Assembly (NCBI RefSeq): GCF_024055635.1
Contig: NZ_JAMXMB010000025.1
Coordinates: 124,001-188,000 of the forward strand
Origin: Microbacterium yannicii
Lineage (GTDB): Bacteria > Actinomycetota > Actinomycetes > Actinomycetales > Microbacteriaceae
Direction of reading: 5' to 3'
DNA length: 64,000 nucleotides
Shown here: one piece after another, positions 29,298 through 38,412 of the stretch
Numbering within the stretch: the first letter of the stretch is position 1
Layout: each line of letters begins with the position of its first letter
Program-made: the position numbers and the translations under genes
Notes under the pieces: generated by a model
What the model was told of the DNA's origin: nothing
The model's input: the letters and a program-made list of their open reading frames with translations, nothing else
Databases searched by the model: none

Positions 29298-32024
29298 TTA
29301 GCGCGACACGCCCACGTGACTTCCGCTGGTCGGGCCGTAGCCTTGCGGCCGCATCGACTCTTCTCGGGCGGTTCGTCGAACCTCTGCCTCGACCGCGCGA
29401 ATCGAGTCGTCGATGGTCACCTCGGTCGTTCCGCGCAGCATGGAGGCGGCGAGCGTGCTCCTCGCCGCGGCATCCGTCGTCGCGACAACGATGGCGCGAT
29501 TGTGGTGACGGCCACGGGTGAGCCCGACATAGAGCCCGGCGGCGTCAACATCCGGACCCACGATTGCAACCTCCGTTGTTTCGCCTTGGATCCCGTGCAC
29601 TGTCGAGGCATAGGAGAGCTGGATGTGTTCGAGCGCGTATTCGCGACTGACCCGGTGCAGTTCGCCGCTGTCGACGGGCGAGACGAGGTAGATCGCGTCG
29701 GGTTCGATCCCGGCGACGATCCACTGGGCGCGATTCTCGACACCGGTTCGTCGATCGTTTCGGCGAGTTTGCACCATGTCGCCGACCAGAAGACGCTGCT
29801 CATCGATTCCCATCGCGATGGTGCGCGGGTCGAGTTCGCCCCGGTCGATGCGGCCATCCTGAATCTGGGTGTTGACCGCGTCCGCTTCATTGTTCGTCCC
29901 GCACACAAGCGCCACCCGCTGACCGCGGGACCGGGCCGCGAAATAGCCGTTCACCATTGCTGCCCGGGACTCGTCGTTGCCGTCGACGCGTTGCACATGT
30001 CCGCGGCGCACGAGTGTGTCGGCGATCTCGAGAGCGTGGACGCGATCACGGGGAGACCTGAGCTGAAGTGTGAGGGCGGCGTAGTCGCGGTCTTGGAACC
30101 GATGCACGGTATCCAGTTCTACGGATGCCGATGCGTGGCGGATCGCGGATGCCATCGCTCCGGCGTGCCCGACAGGCAATGCTTGCAGCGGGTCGCCGAC
30201 CATCGCCATGCCGGCGCCCGTCTCGAGGACGAGTTCTGCGAGGGCGTTCGCTGTCTGCAGGTCCACCATGCCGGCTTCGTCTACGACGATGCGGTCTCCG
30301 CCGCACAGGGGGTACCTTTGCGGACCGTCGTAGGGTGCACCTGTGGTGTGGTCGACCTCATGGAGAGCGAGGCGGTGCCAGACCTGGGCGCCGGCTCCAT
30401 CGGTGGACCACCGGTACCCGTAGTCGTACAGGAGCGCGTGCAGACTCGACGCCTCGGCACCGGTTTCACGCGAGGCGACGGAGGCCCCCTTGAGGGTGGG
30501 CGCAACGATCAGCATCCGACGGCGCCGCAAGGTCAACGCGCTGTGGGCGGCGCGAAGGATCGTCGTTTTCCCCGCGCCGGCCGGACCCGTCACGGTGACG
30601 AGTCCTGCGGTTCCGGCGATCGCGCACGCGGCGGCTGTCTGAGGCGGGTCGAGATCATCGAGATCCCCGGATGCCGTTCGACGGAGTTCGTCGGGCAACA
30701 GCGAGCGGCCTGGGCTCGCGATCGCGTCGTACTGGCCAGCGAGGCGGATCTTCAGTCGCATCGTCTCAGTCGCCATCAACGACTTCACATGCTCCGGCAC
30801 ACTGATCTCCGACGACAGGCTCATGACGAGGTGATGCGCTCTGTCGACGGTGTCGTGAATGACGTCGGAGAGACTGTCGCGATTCGCAATAACGCCTGCC
30901 CGCGACAGTGCTCTGATGGCTCCAGCTCGCAAATCGTACCTACTGAAACGGCCGCTCGATCCGGTGGATCGTGCGTCGGCGTCCACGACAGCGGAAGCTG
31001 CGAGCAGGTCGATATCGAGAGTCTCGGGCGCGACGCCCGTAACGCCCGTGGGAGTGCGGGGGTTGGCGATGTTGCCGCTGATGCTCGTTAGCTCGTCGCG
31101 CACGGCCGCTTCCCAGGACTGTTCGTCGAGGAGGGCAGGCTTGTTGGGGCGCGAGACTGCCCATGCTTGGCGGTCGATCTGCTGCAGGACACCGACACTG
31201 GGCTTCAGGCCGCTGTGCGCGGCCTCCCACTGTGCGGTCAGCTGAGCGCGATTCGCTTCGATCTGTGCGGACCGGCGGGACAGGGGCGCGACCGCGGACG
31301 CCAATTCGACGATCTCCCCGTCCGCGCCGATCGTGTAGCCGTGGCGGGCGAGCGCCGCAATCCACTGGGGGTCGGTCCGTGCGGCGAGTTCCCCTTCGGC
31401 GTTGACAACCGTGTGGAACTTCATGGCTACTCGGGAGTCGACGTTGGTCCACTTGCCGTCGTCACCGCACACCTTCACGTTCAGCCACAGATGCCGATGA
31501 GCGTGCGGGTCGAGCGCGCGCGAGCGGCGGTGCTGCAGTTCGACGACCTCGAGTCGGGCGATGGACTCGCGGATGAGTCCGCCGTGGCCGCGCCGTGCGT
31601 TGAGCTCTCGTTGCCAGAGAACGATCACGCGATCGCGGATGCGGTCCTGCAGGCCTTCGAATTCGGCCGCCAACTCTGGATGCAGAAGCGCGGCGATGCT
31701 GTACGACTTGGGGTGGTTGAGCGTGCCATCCAGAAGCAGGTCGGCGTCGGCACGCAAGAGGGACTTGCCCCGCTCCTCGCCCGTGACCGGATCATGCCCG
31801 GTCAGCCAGACCCGAAGACCACCCGCGGTGAGCTCGTCGGCGCAGACTGCGCCGTTCTCGACTACGAAGCGCTGCACCATCGAGTCGCTGTAGTGCTCGA
31901 GCGCCTCGATGCTGGACGTGTGCTGCAGATGTGCGTCGCAGGTTCCTTCGAGCGCGTAGGAGATCGCGTGTCGAACCCCGCGGGAGTCGACGCCCCTCTT
32001 CCAACGCTCCAGACCACCTCGCAT
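29298..32024 (-). CDS. MobF-type (TrwC/TraI-like) conjugative relaxase with helicase domain
   Basis: A 908-residue protein. The N-terminal part is a TrwC-type relaxase: HAISYALEGTCDAHL at the start, then the metal-binding histidines His174, His176 and His178 in LDPHAHRHLW. The C-terminal half is a RecD-like SF1 helicase with Walker A GPAGAGKTT, Walker B RIVVDEAGM, GDPLQALPVG and a final helicase motif in STVHGIQGETTEVA. It would nick the origin of transfer and unwind the strand for mobilisation. No secretion or coupling genes are nearby. The N-terminus is unlike F TraI and resembles actinobacterial island relaxases; which tyrosine is catalytic is unclear (Tyr23 and Tyr45 are candidates). Confidence 0.87.
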   Translation of the reverse strand: MRGGLERWKRGVDSRGVRHAISYALEGTCDAHLQHTSSIEALEHYSDSMVQRFVVENGAVCADELTAGGLRVWLTGHDPVTGEERGKSLLRADADLLLDGTLNHPKSYSIAALLHPELAAEFEGLQDRIRDRVIVLWQRELNARRGHGGLIRESIARLEVVELQHRRSRALDPHAHRHLWLNVKVCGDDGKWTNVDSRVAMKFHTVVNAEGELAARTDPQWIAALARHGYTIGADGEIVELASAVAPLSRRSAQIEANRAQLTAQWEAAHSGLKPSVGVLQQIDRQAWAVSRPNKPALLDEQSWEAAVRDELTSISGNIANPRTPTGVTGVAPETLDIDLLAASAVVDADARSTGSSGRFSRYDLRAGAIRALSRAGVIANRDSLSDVIHDTVDRAHHLVMSLSSEISVPEHVKSLMATETMRLKIRLAGQYDAIASPGRSLLPDELRRTASGDLDDLDPPQTAAACAIAGTAGLVTVTGPAGAGKTTILRAAHSALTLRRRRMLIVAPTLKGASVASRETGAEASSLHALLYDYGYRWSTDGAGAQVWHRLALHEVDHTTGAPYDGPQRYPLCGGDRIVVDEAGMVDLQTANALAELVLETGAGMAMVGDPLQALPVGHAGAMASAIRHASASVELDTVHRFQDRDYAALTLQLRSPRDRVHALEIADTLVRRGHVQRVDGNDESRAAMVNGYFAARSRGQRVALVCGTNNEADAVNTQIQDGRIDRGELDPRTIAMGIDEQRLLVGDMVQTRRNDRRTGVENRAQWIVAGIEPDAIYLVSPVDSGELHRVSREYALEHIQLSYASTVHGIQGETTEVAIVGPDVDAAGLYVGLTRGRHHNRAIVVATTDAAARSTLAASMLRGTTEVTIDDSIRAVEAEVRRTAREESMRPQGYGPTSGSHVGVSR

Positions 32025-32479
32025 GAGATCGAGGGTACGCCGACTATTGCTTATTCTCCAGGCTGTTTCACAATGGTGCCTGCGTGCATTGCAGTTCTCT
32101 TCGCTGAGATGGTTCCTGGATCAGCGTTGGTGCTGCTTCGTGTGAGGCATCTGAGCGTGCGGATGGTCCGGGCAGGCCAAACGGGCATCTGGCGTGCGAA
32201 GCCTCTGTCGGACTTCACGGCGGCATCATCGCCGCAGCAAGCGACTCACCTTCGTACACCGCACTCCCGGGCCTGAAGGGCCCCCGAATGTCTGGCGAAT
32301 CAACCCCCGCACTGAGCGGCACAATACCGACGCTCGCCCCCTCTGAGCTGCAGCACGCTGCAGCGGCTCGCGTCGTCATCGGCGACCGAGTCGCACTAGG
32401 ACCGCCTCATTCGTCGGGCAAGCACCCTCGCCGCGGAGCCCGGTAGGGCGATCCGAGACACTCGTAGTCGTCGCCGGGC
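32025..32479. other. Gene-free region upstream of the relaxase: candidate origin of transfer
   Basis: No credible gene is seen in these 455 bases. Two compact hairpins occur: GGGCC/GGCCC at 32269-32283 and a perfect 7-bp stem GCTGCAG/CTGCAGC with a CACG loop at 32347-32364. Origins of transfer usually lie beside the relaxase gene and contain inverted repeats before the nick site, so this is the best place to look. A relaxase promoter is also expected here, but I could not define it. Confidence 0.4.
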
Positions 32480-32947
32480 CTATGCTTCCGCTCGCCCGAT
32501 GGCGGCTCGGACGTCTCGGAATATGCGGTCACGGACCGAATCCGGTGCCTCGTCCCAGACGTACCACTTGAGGTCGACCGACTCGGCCGGGTCGCCGGCG
32601 CTGACGGGCATGGTTCCGCTGTAGAAGCTCGGGTCCTTGGGTGCAGCTGAATTGACGCTGACATTGAGCCCGTCGACCATTTTCGTTCCCGGCTCAGTCC
32701 AACGCCCACCTTGGACGAAAACCGCCGGGAACAGCGCGCCGCGCTGGGCGTACAGAAGACGACGGAGCCCGCTATCGTCGAGGCGCACCATGGTCCGCGC
32801 TTGGATCGTGAGGCTCACGGGGTGGCGCGGGAAGCGTTCATTGCGCCGGTGGACCCCGGGACCAAATGTAGCCTCAGCGGGCTGCCACAGAGACCCGTCT
32901 TCGTCCACCCACAACCCACCGACTCGCCAGGCTCCCAGCGCTTCCAA
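32480..32947 (-). CDS. Hypothetical protein, divergent from the Trypco1-CHAT pair
   Basis: I do not recognise this 155-residue protein. The first part is Trp- and Gly-rich (ALGAWRVGGLWVDEDGSLW), the middle holds VSLTIQARTMVRLDDSGLRRLL, and the end WYVWDEAPDSVRDRIFRDVRAAI would form an amphipathic helix. No signal peptide or membrane segment is seen. The frame opens with a TTG and the true start could be a GTG ten codons in. It is divergent from the Trypco1 gene with a 249-base gap that could hold shared regulation, so it might be a partner or a regulator of that system. That link is only positional. Confidence 0.55.
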   Translation of the reverse strand: MEALGAWRVGGLWVDEDGSLWQPAEATFGPGVHRRNERFPRHPVSLTIQARTMVRLDDSGLRRLLYAQRGALFPAVFVQGGRWTEPGTKMVDGLNVSVNSAAPKDPSFYSGTMPVSAGDPAESVDLKWYVWDEAPDSVRDRIFRDVRAAIGRAEA

Positions 32948-33196
32948 AACGGTTCAGACCGGTCGGCTTAACAGCCTCCCGACGACTGGGCGAAGGCACC
33001 GCGCCGCCGGCTTGGCCAAATGCACGCCGGCGATGCGGCTCCCGTTCGTCGTCTGACTGTGGATCCGGCGAGCCAGAGCGGTTCTCCTCGCAGGTCTGGC
33101 GCGGGAATAATCCGTCCTAGTGTGCGCGCCACGGTCTAGCGCAGCAACTTTCACGGGTGCATCATGCATTAACGAGCGCGTGCGGGCGGGGGAAGC

Positions 33197-33523
33197 ATGG
33201 GCGATGCAATTCGATTCGACGGAGCCGACGGGGTCGGCATTCTCATAGAGGTGACATCCAGCGGTGGTGACGTGGTCCGTCGCGGGGGCATCGCCGATGG
33301 CGCCGTAGCGGACGCCGGGAAGAGCCTTAAGCAGGTCGTCGCGCAGTTGGGGCCGCTGACGGAGGCTTTCGCCGCTGAGGTGAAGCGAACCGGAAGTGGC
33401 CCTGATGAAGTGGAGGTCGAGTTCGCTGTGAAGGTGTCCGCAGACGCCAACCTCATCATCGCCAAGACCACCGGGGAAGCAAATTTTCGACTGAAGCTTC
33501 GCTGGTCCGGACCCGACAGATAG
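33197..33523 (+). CDS. Trypco1 (CU044_2847 family) protein
   Basis: A 108-residue single-domain protein matching the trypsin-co-occurring domain 1 family: an N-terminal beta hairpin (FDGADGVGILIEVTSS), a central helix ending SLKQVVAQLGPLTEAF and the family signature PDEVEVEFAVKVSADANLII followed by KTTGEANFRLKLRW. In the literature such domains sit beside trypsin-like or caspase-like effector proteases in predicted NTP-dependent bacterial conflict systems. The ATG has a strong GGGGGAAG ribosome-binding site. It is followed after eight bases by the CHAT protease gene, so the two are surely co-translated. A role as sensor or adaptor is inference. Confidence 0.85.
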   Translation: MGDAIRFDGADGVGILIEVTSSGGDVVRRGGIADGAVADAGKSLKQVVAQLGPLTEAFAAEVKRTGSGPDEVEVEFAVKVSADANLIIAKTTGEANFRLKLRWSGPDR

Positions 33524-33531
33524 GCGCAATC

Positions 33532-35508
33532 GTGGGCGTGGATTCTTACGACGAGTTATCGCTGCGGATAGACCGCATCGGAGATGGTCGATACCGGATC
33601 CTCGCTCGCACCGATGACGGCCGATCTGCCTCGTCCGCCTACGTTCCTCCGCTCAGCTACGACGAACTCGACGCGTACGTGAATGCAGTCGGGTTGGCCA
33701 AACGTCGAAGCGCCGGGATGGATCAGGGGGCAATACTGAAGGAGCTCGGCGGCCGACTATTTGCATCGGTCGCGACCGACGAAGTGGGCAGGATCGTCAC
33801 TTCCGCCCAGGCCGCGGCGTCGGGACAGGATCGTGGACTACGCATCTCGCTCCACCTGTCGGGCGCACCGGAACTCATGCGCTTTCCGTGGGAGTTGATG
33901 TACCAGCAGCCGAAGTTCTTCTCACAGTCGGAACGAACTCCTGTGGTTAGATCGCTCGACATCGGCACAGCCAGCAGGCCCGAACCCATCCAACTTCCGA
34001 TGCGCATACTCGGCATCATCAGTAATCCGACCGGGTACCCCGAGCTGGACAGTGCGAAGGAACGCAGAAAGCTGGAGAAGGCACTGAAGCCGCTCACACA
34101 GGCTGGCGTGGTGGACATCTCATGGCTACGCACCCCCACCCTGGGCGGCTTGGGCAAGCGCATTTCGGAGCCAGACGACATCCATGTGATCCACTACATC
34201 GGCCACGGCGCGTACGACGAGTCCACGGAAGCGGGCACTCTCGTGTTGGAAACTGAGCAGGGCCGGGCCCGAGATGTGTCTGGCGAGCAACTTGGAGAGA
34301 TGCTCCAAGACGAACGCAGCCTGCGGCTTGTCGTCCTCAACTCTTGCGAAGGCGCCCGGACCTCATATGTCGACCCATTCTCGGGAGTCGCGACCGCTCT
34401 CCTACACATTGACGTCCCGGCTGTCATCGCCATGCAGTTCGAAATATCCGACGTAGCAGCGGTGGCCTTCAGTGAGAGCCTGTACACCTCCCTGGCTAAC
34501 GGGAGGTCAATCGCGGCAGCCGTCGCACCGGCCAGGCGCGCCATTATCGGGGCCGAACGTCGAACGGAGTTCGCAACTCCCGTGCTGTACCTCCGGAACG
34601 GTGAAGCGAGATTGTTCGACATCATTCCCAGCGCGGCAGTGCCTCGCGACTCAGCCGTCACCAGGGAAGAGTCCGCGGAGCGGTCCGCGTCCCCAGCGCA
34701 AGAAGTACCACGGACTAGCCGGCCGGGGGCGCAGGCGGATCTCATCAGCAGCCCTGTCGCAGAGCAGCCAGCTACGAATGCTCTGAAAGTGTGGAGCGGC
34801 TCAGTGGAGTACTTCAAGTACTCCAGCGCAAAGTCGCTGACGCGCGTAACGCTTCGACTGGATCAGGACCACCAGATCGAACTGCGCGCGGACTGGGGAG
34901 TGGACGATCTGGTGGTCGACGGGCGGCGCATCTCGGGCGTGAAAGGCATTACAGAATTCTCATTGGTTGACGGCGACACGCGCCGTACGTGCCGGATGCA
35001 ACTGAAGTACATGCCCGGCTCAACCGGCGGTCTGAGGAGGATCACAACTCTCAGTGTCGACGACAGCGAGCTAACGCTTGATCAGCACCCGACAGTCGAC
35101 CCACGAACAGTTGATGTCGCGACCTCGGACACCGACGGCGCCATTCAACACGCCGACGCGCACGCTAACGAACGAGCTCTACCCGAGCAATGGCGGGGCG
35201 ACGTCGCCTATATCCAGACCTCCACAACAGCGGGCGTCGCCATCGTCAAGTTCGCCCTCCTCGACGAGCACCAACTTGTCTGCGAATCAGGCATTTTCAC
35301 AAACAAGCTAACGATCGACGGCGCAACCATCCCGCCGAAGCTGATGAACACTGTCAGCTTCAGCCTTACCGACGACGGCGAGACTGTGCCGTGCACAGTC
35401 CGGATTAGGTTTGGCGGTGACTGGCCGTCAGGTGTTCCTCGGGTTGATCTGCTGTCCGCCGCCGGAAGACCCGTTCTCCTCGCCCACGGCGAAGTCTTCC
35501 ACTCGTAG
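33532..35508 (+). CDS. CHAT-domain (caspase-like) protease with duplicated C-terminal beta module
   Basis: A 658-residue protein. Residues 1-110 form the N-terminal region common in actinobacterial CHAT proteins (YDELSLRIDRIGDGRYRILA). Residues about 110-365 are the CHAT peptidase, with catalytic His225 in HYIGHG and Cys272 in VVLNSCEGA, both present. A Ser/Ala/Pro linker (370-415) leads to two related beta-rich modules, 421-516 and 554-650, each starting W-G-V-Y and sharing VDG/IDG and FSL-DG. The start is GTG. With the upstream Trypco1 gene it forms a two-gene operon; such proteases act as effectors in defence and cell-death systems. No TPR or NTPase is present, which is unusual for CHAT partners. 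Substrate unknown. Confidence 0.88.
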   Translation: MGVDSYDELSLRIDRIGDGRYRILARTDDGRSASSAYVPPLSYDELDAYVNAVGLAKRRSAGMDQGAILKELGGRLFASVATDEVGRIVTSAQAAASGQDRGLRISLHLSGAPELMRFPWELMYQQPKFFSQSERTPVVRSLDIGTASRPEPIQLPMRILGIISNPTGYPELDSAKERRKLEKALKPLTQAGVVDISWLRTPTLGGLGKRISEPDDIHVIHYIGHGAYDESTEAGTLVLETEQGRARDVSGEQLGEMLQDERSLRLVVLNSCEGARTSYVDPFSGVATALLHIDVPAVIAMQFEISDVAAVAFSESLYTSLANGRSIAAAVAPARRAIIGAERRTEFATPVLYLRNGEARLFDIIPSAAVPRDSAVTREESAERSASPAQEVPRTSRPGAQADLISSPVAEQPATNALKVWSGSVEYFKYSSAKSLTRVTLRLDQDHQIELRADWGVDDLVVDGRRISGVKGITEFSLVDGDTRRTCRMQLKYMPGSTGGLRRITTLSVDDSELTLDQHPTVDPRTVDVATSDTDGAIQHADAHANERALPEQWRGDVAYIQTSTTAGVAIVKFALLDEHQLVCESGIFTNKLTIDGATIPPKLMNTVSFSLTDDGETVPCTVRIRFGGDWPSGVPRVDLLSAAGRPVLLAHGEVFHS

Positions 35509-36033
35509 CCCTCAATTTTGGACGTTCTGCTAACCGGCAACTATCTAGATGCAAGACTCGCGGGGCTGTACCCGAAGCACCCCACCTGGACCCGATCGAG
35601 CGTCGAAACGCACACTTGGACAGCTGTGACACCGGGACGACAGCGAACGCGCTGCGTCGGACTGCACGGGGACCGTTGCCGGCGCTACCTGTCGGCACTG
35701 GTGCACTGCGCGCGACCGCCGTCGTGCTAAATCGCCTAGGCAGTCCAGTCTGGTCAGAGCGCGTGGCCGTGGCCACCGGCCGGACTCGGGATCGCTGCTC
35801 GCACGATGCGCCGCGGCCCAAACGCTCCCACTGCACGCATGCGGGTCCCTTTCGTGCTTGTGGTCAGTTAGGGACCGTCCTGCGGGCCGTGGTCGAGAGC
35901 CCTGCGAGCTAACCGAATGGCGCCGCCCGATTAACGTCGTACTGTCGGGATCGGATCCGCGGAGGCCAGCTCGAACGGAGCAGAGGCTCCCGCGAATCAG
36001 GAGCGACGCTCCCCGCGTGCTTGCTATGGCTGG
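35509..36033. other. 525-base gap without a recognisable gene
   Basis: This lies between the convergent CHAT and PAP2 genes. Open frames exist on both strands, but they are Arg/Ser/Thr-rich with no family resemblance and no ribosome-binding sites, so I reject them. I see no strong terminator hairpin and no repeat. It could be decayed cargo at a junction between the two cargo blocks. Confidence 0.5.
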
Positions 36034-36777
36034 TTAGTGTGAGCTGTCTCCGGGCTGCTCGATCCGCGCTGCGCGAGTGGCAACCTTCACCCAAATCGGC
36101 GGATGTGGTTTGCGGCGCTCGCGATAGAGCACGAACGCAAACGGGGCCCATATGATCACCGCAAGGCCGACTCCGACGAGCATCCCGCCGACGGTGTCGG
36201 ATATCCAATGCGCTCCGAGGTAGGTGCGGCTCAGCATCATCAGGAGTGTGTAGGCGGCTCCCACGATCCATACCCACGTGCGCCAGAAGATGATTCCCAG
36301 CGTCGTGGCCATGAGCGCTGCGTTCGCACTGTGGCCGGACGGGAACGAGCCCACGTCGGCGGTGACGAGGATATCGGTCGGACGCGGACGACCAACGAGG
36401 TTCTTGACGACGAGCACCACCAGCGCGCTCGCGATGGTGGCACAGACGAAATAGAGCGCCGCCCACGGCCGTCGCCAGATGACCAGGCCGGCGATGACAA
36501 CGAGCGGCACAATGACGACTCCGCTGATGCCCCCGCCGATCCAGTTCAAGACGAGAGCGGGGACCGTGAACACCGGCGCGCGAGCCTCGACCAGTTCGCC
36601 CATCCACTCCACCTCGAAACCGAACGGCTTGTCCGCCTGGCGATAGAAGATCACCGCGCCGAGCAGGACGACAAGCAGCAGCGCGGCAGCCGCGGAGACC
36701 ACCCACCACAGGCGAGCGATCTTCACCGGCGCAGGAGCTGGGCCCCCGACAAGCTCCGAGACGTCTTCGTCATCCAT
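36034..36777 (-). CDS. PAP2-family membrane phosphatase, copy 1
   Basis: A 247-residue integral membrane phosphatase with about six helices. The three PAP2 signature blocks are intact: KNLVGRPRP, PSGHSANAALM and SRTYLGAHWISDTVGG. Likely substrates are polyprenyl (undecaprenyl) pyrophosphate or a phospholipid phosphate. It is separated by 273 bases from the histidine kinase gene on the same strand, so it may have its own promoter. With the glycosyltransferases nearby a role in recycling lipid carriers is likely, but this is inference. Confidence 0.88.
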   Translation of the reverse strand: MDDEDVSELVGGPAPAPVKIARLWWVVSAAAALLLVVLLGAVIFYRQADKPFGFEVEWMGELVEARAPVFTVPALVLNWIGGGISGVVIVPLVVIAGLVIWRRPWAALYFVCATIASALVVLVVKNLVGRPRPTDILVTADVGSFPSGHSANAALMATTLGIIFWRTWVWIVGAAYTLLMMLSRTYLGAHWISDTVGGMLVGVGLAVIIWAPFAFVLYRERRKPHPPIWVKVATRAARIEQPGDSSH

Positions 36778-37050
36778 CTGCTGATAGTACGTTCAACAGG
36801 CGCGGCGACGGCCGGCGGACACGGACGACCATCCACCACACGACGTCCCCGCTCCGCGGCGCGGTCAGGGGCATCGTCCGGCACGCAATGCGATCCCCGC
36901 TGGACTCCGATCAGGCGTCTGGGTCGTAGCCAGCGAGTCTGCAACTACACGAATCGATGCCCCTTCCAACTACAGCTCGCCCACGAGTTGACTGCGTTCA
37001 CCTACCGACGTCAGGGCATCCTCCAGTGGCTCGTCCCGGAAGCGGCGCTC

Positions 37051-38412
37051 TCACGTCGAGCTTCTCGCGGCGAAGGGGAACGTCACGTGGACGCAAAGTC
37101 CGATCCCGGGTCGATTGTCTAGCTCGACCGACCCACCCGACAGTGTCGCGATGCCGGCTACCAGTGGCAGGCCGAGGCCGGCGCCGCCACGTGTTCGCGC
37201 GTCGCTCTGTCTCGAGAACCGGTCGAACGCGAGCGGCACATACGCCTCATCCATCCCGCCGCCGTCGTCGCGGACGGTGAGCAGGACCTGTTGGGCTTCT
37301 TGGGTGAGCGTGAGCTCGATGATGCCCGATTTGGCGATCGCCGCGAGCGCGTTGTTGACGAGGTTGTCGCACACTCGGCCGAAGTCCATCTCGCTGACAG
37401 CGACATCGTGGCCGCTGTCGTCGACCTGATCGGAGTATTCGATGCGGATGTCGCGACCGCCGACTCGATGCCGGCCGCGGTCAGCTGCGTCGGCCAGTTC
37501 GGCGGCGAGTTCCGCGATGGTGGCGCGACCCGGCTCCTCCTGTGCATCGATGCGCGAGAGCTCAAGCATGGAGGTCGCCAGTGAGGAGAGTCGCGCCAGC
37601 GTGCGCTGCGCGGCGGTGACGTCCGCTTTCATCTCGTCCAGGGTGCCGGCTTCGCGCTGCGCCAGTTCGAGCCGCGTCTGGATGATCGCGAGCGGGGTGC
37701 GGAACTCATGGCTGGCATCCGAGACGATCTGCCGCTCACGCTCCGCCGAGGCACGCAGACCGCCGATGAGCTCGTTGAGGGTGGTCGCGAGGTCTGCGAT
37801 CTCATCCTGCGCGGGACCCACGGGGAGCAGTTCGGCGCTCGGCGCGGAGACCAGTTCCTCCGCGCTGCGTCGCAGGCGTGTCACGGGCCTGAGAGCTGCG
37901 GACCCGATCCACCAGGACGCGACCCCGAATCCGATGTTGATGACCGCGATGCTGACGATGAGGAGGATCGCCACGTCGTTGAGCACCTCGTCGTCACTCG
38001 TGCTCGCCGTGATGACGCGCCAGGTGCCGTCTGTCGCGGCGACGGACGTCGACTGAACGAGGAACTCCGAAGAGTTGGTCTCTACGTCGCGGACTCCGTC
38101 GGGTTGGGCTGCGAGCTCGGGCACTTGATCCGTGAGCCCGTCCGGAAGCGTGTCGAGCATGACCGCACCAGATGGATCTACGAGCGCGACGAACTGGCCG
38201 GGACCCGGAAGGTCGGGCTCCTCGGTGTCGCCGTCGTTGATTGCCGTGACGTATTGTCCCTCGATGCCTTCGAGCACCCGCACTTGCCCCTCGTTGACGA
38301 TGCGCTGGACTTGGTTGTAGATCAGTACACCGGCGGCGATCGAAATCAGGATGGCGATCATCAGGCTTCCGCCGGTGATCCGTGCGCGGATGCCGAGCCG
38401 CGAAAAGTTCAT
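37051..38412 (-). CDS. Sensor histidine kinase (HAMP type)
   Basis: A 453-residue membrane sensor kinase. One membrane helix near residues 15-35, an extracytoplasmic sensor region of roughly 110 residues, a second helix near 150-175, a HAMP linker, the phospho-accepting His in SDASHEFRTPLAII and an ATPase domain with DNLVNNALAAI, DDGGGMDE and GGAGLGLPLV. It phosphorylates the response regulator encoded just upstream, whose stop it overlaps by four bases. The signal is unknown; the acidic sensor loop might bind cations or cationic peptides. Confidence 0.92.
   Translation of the reverse strand: MNFSRLGIRARITGGSLMIAILISIAAGVLIYNQVQRIVNEGQVRVLEGIEGQYVTAINDGDTEEPDLPGPGQFVALVDPSGAVMLDTLPDGLTDQVPELAAQPDGVRDVETNSSEFLVQSTSVAATDGTWRVITASTSDDEVLNDVAILLIVSIAVINIGFGVASWWIGSAALRPVTRLRRSAEELVSAPSAELLPVGPAQDEIADLATTLNELIGGLRASAERERQIVSDASHEFRTPLAIIQTRLELAQREAGTLDEMKADVTAAQRTLARLSSLATSMLELSRIDAQEEPGRATIAELAAELADAADRGRHRVGGRDIRIEYSDQVDDSGHDVAVSEMDFGRVCDNLVNNALAAIAKSGIIELTLTQEAQQVLLTVRDDGGGMDEAYVPLAFDRFSRQSDARTRGGAGLGLPLVAGIATLSGGSVELDNRPGIGLCVHVTFPFAARSST

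Noticed and set aside
35405-35836. 143-codon minus-strand frame after the CHAT gene
   Set aside because: Overlaps the CHAT 3' end, is Arg/Ser/Thr-rich and has no ribosome-binding site or relatives I recognise.
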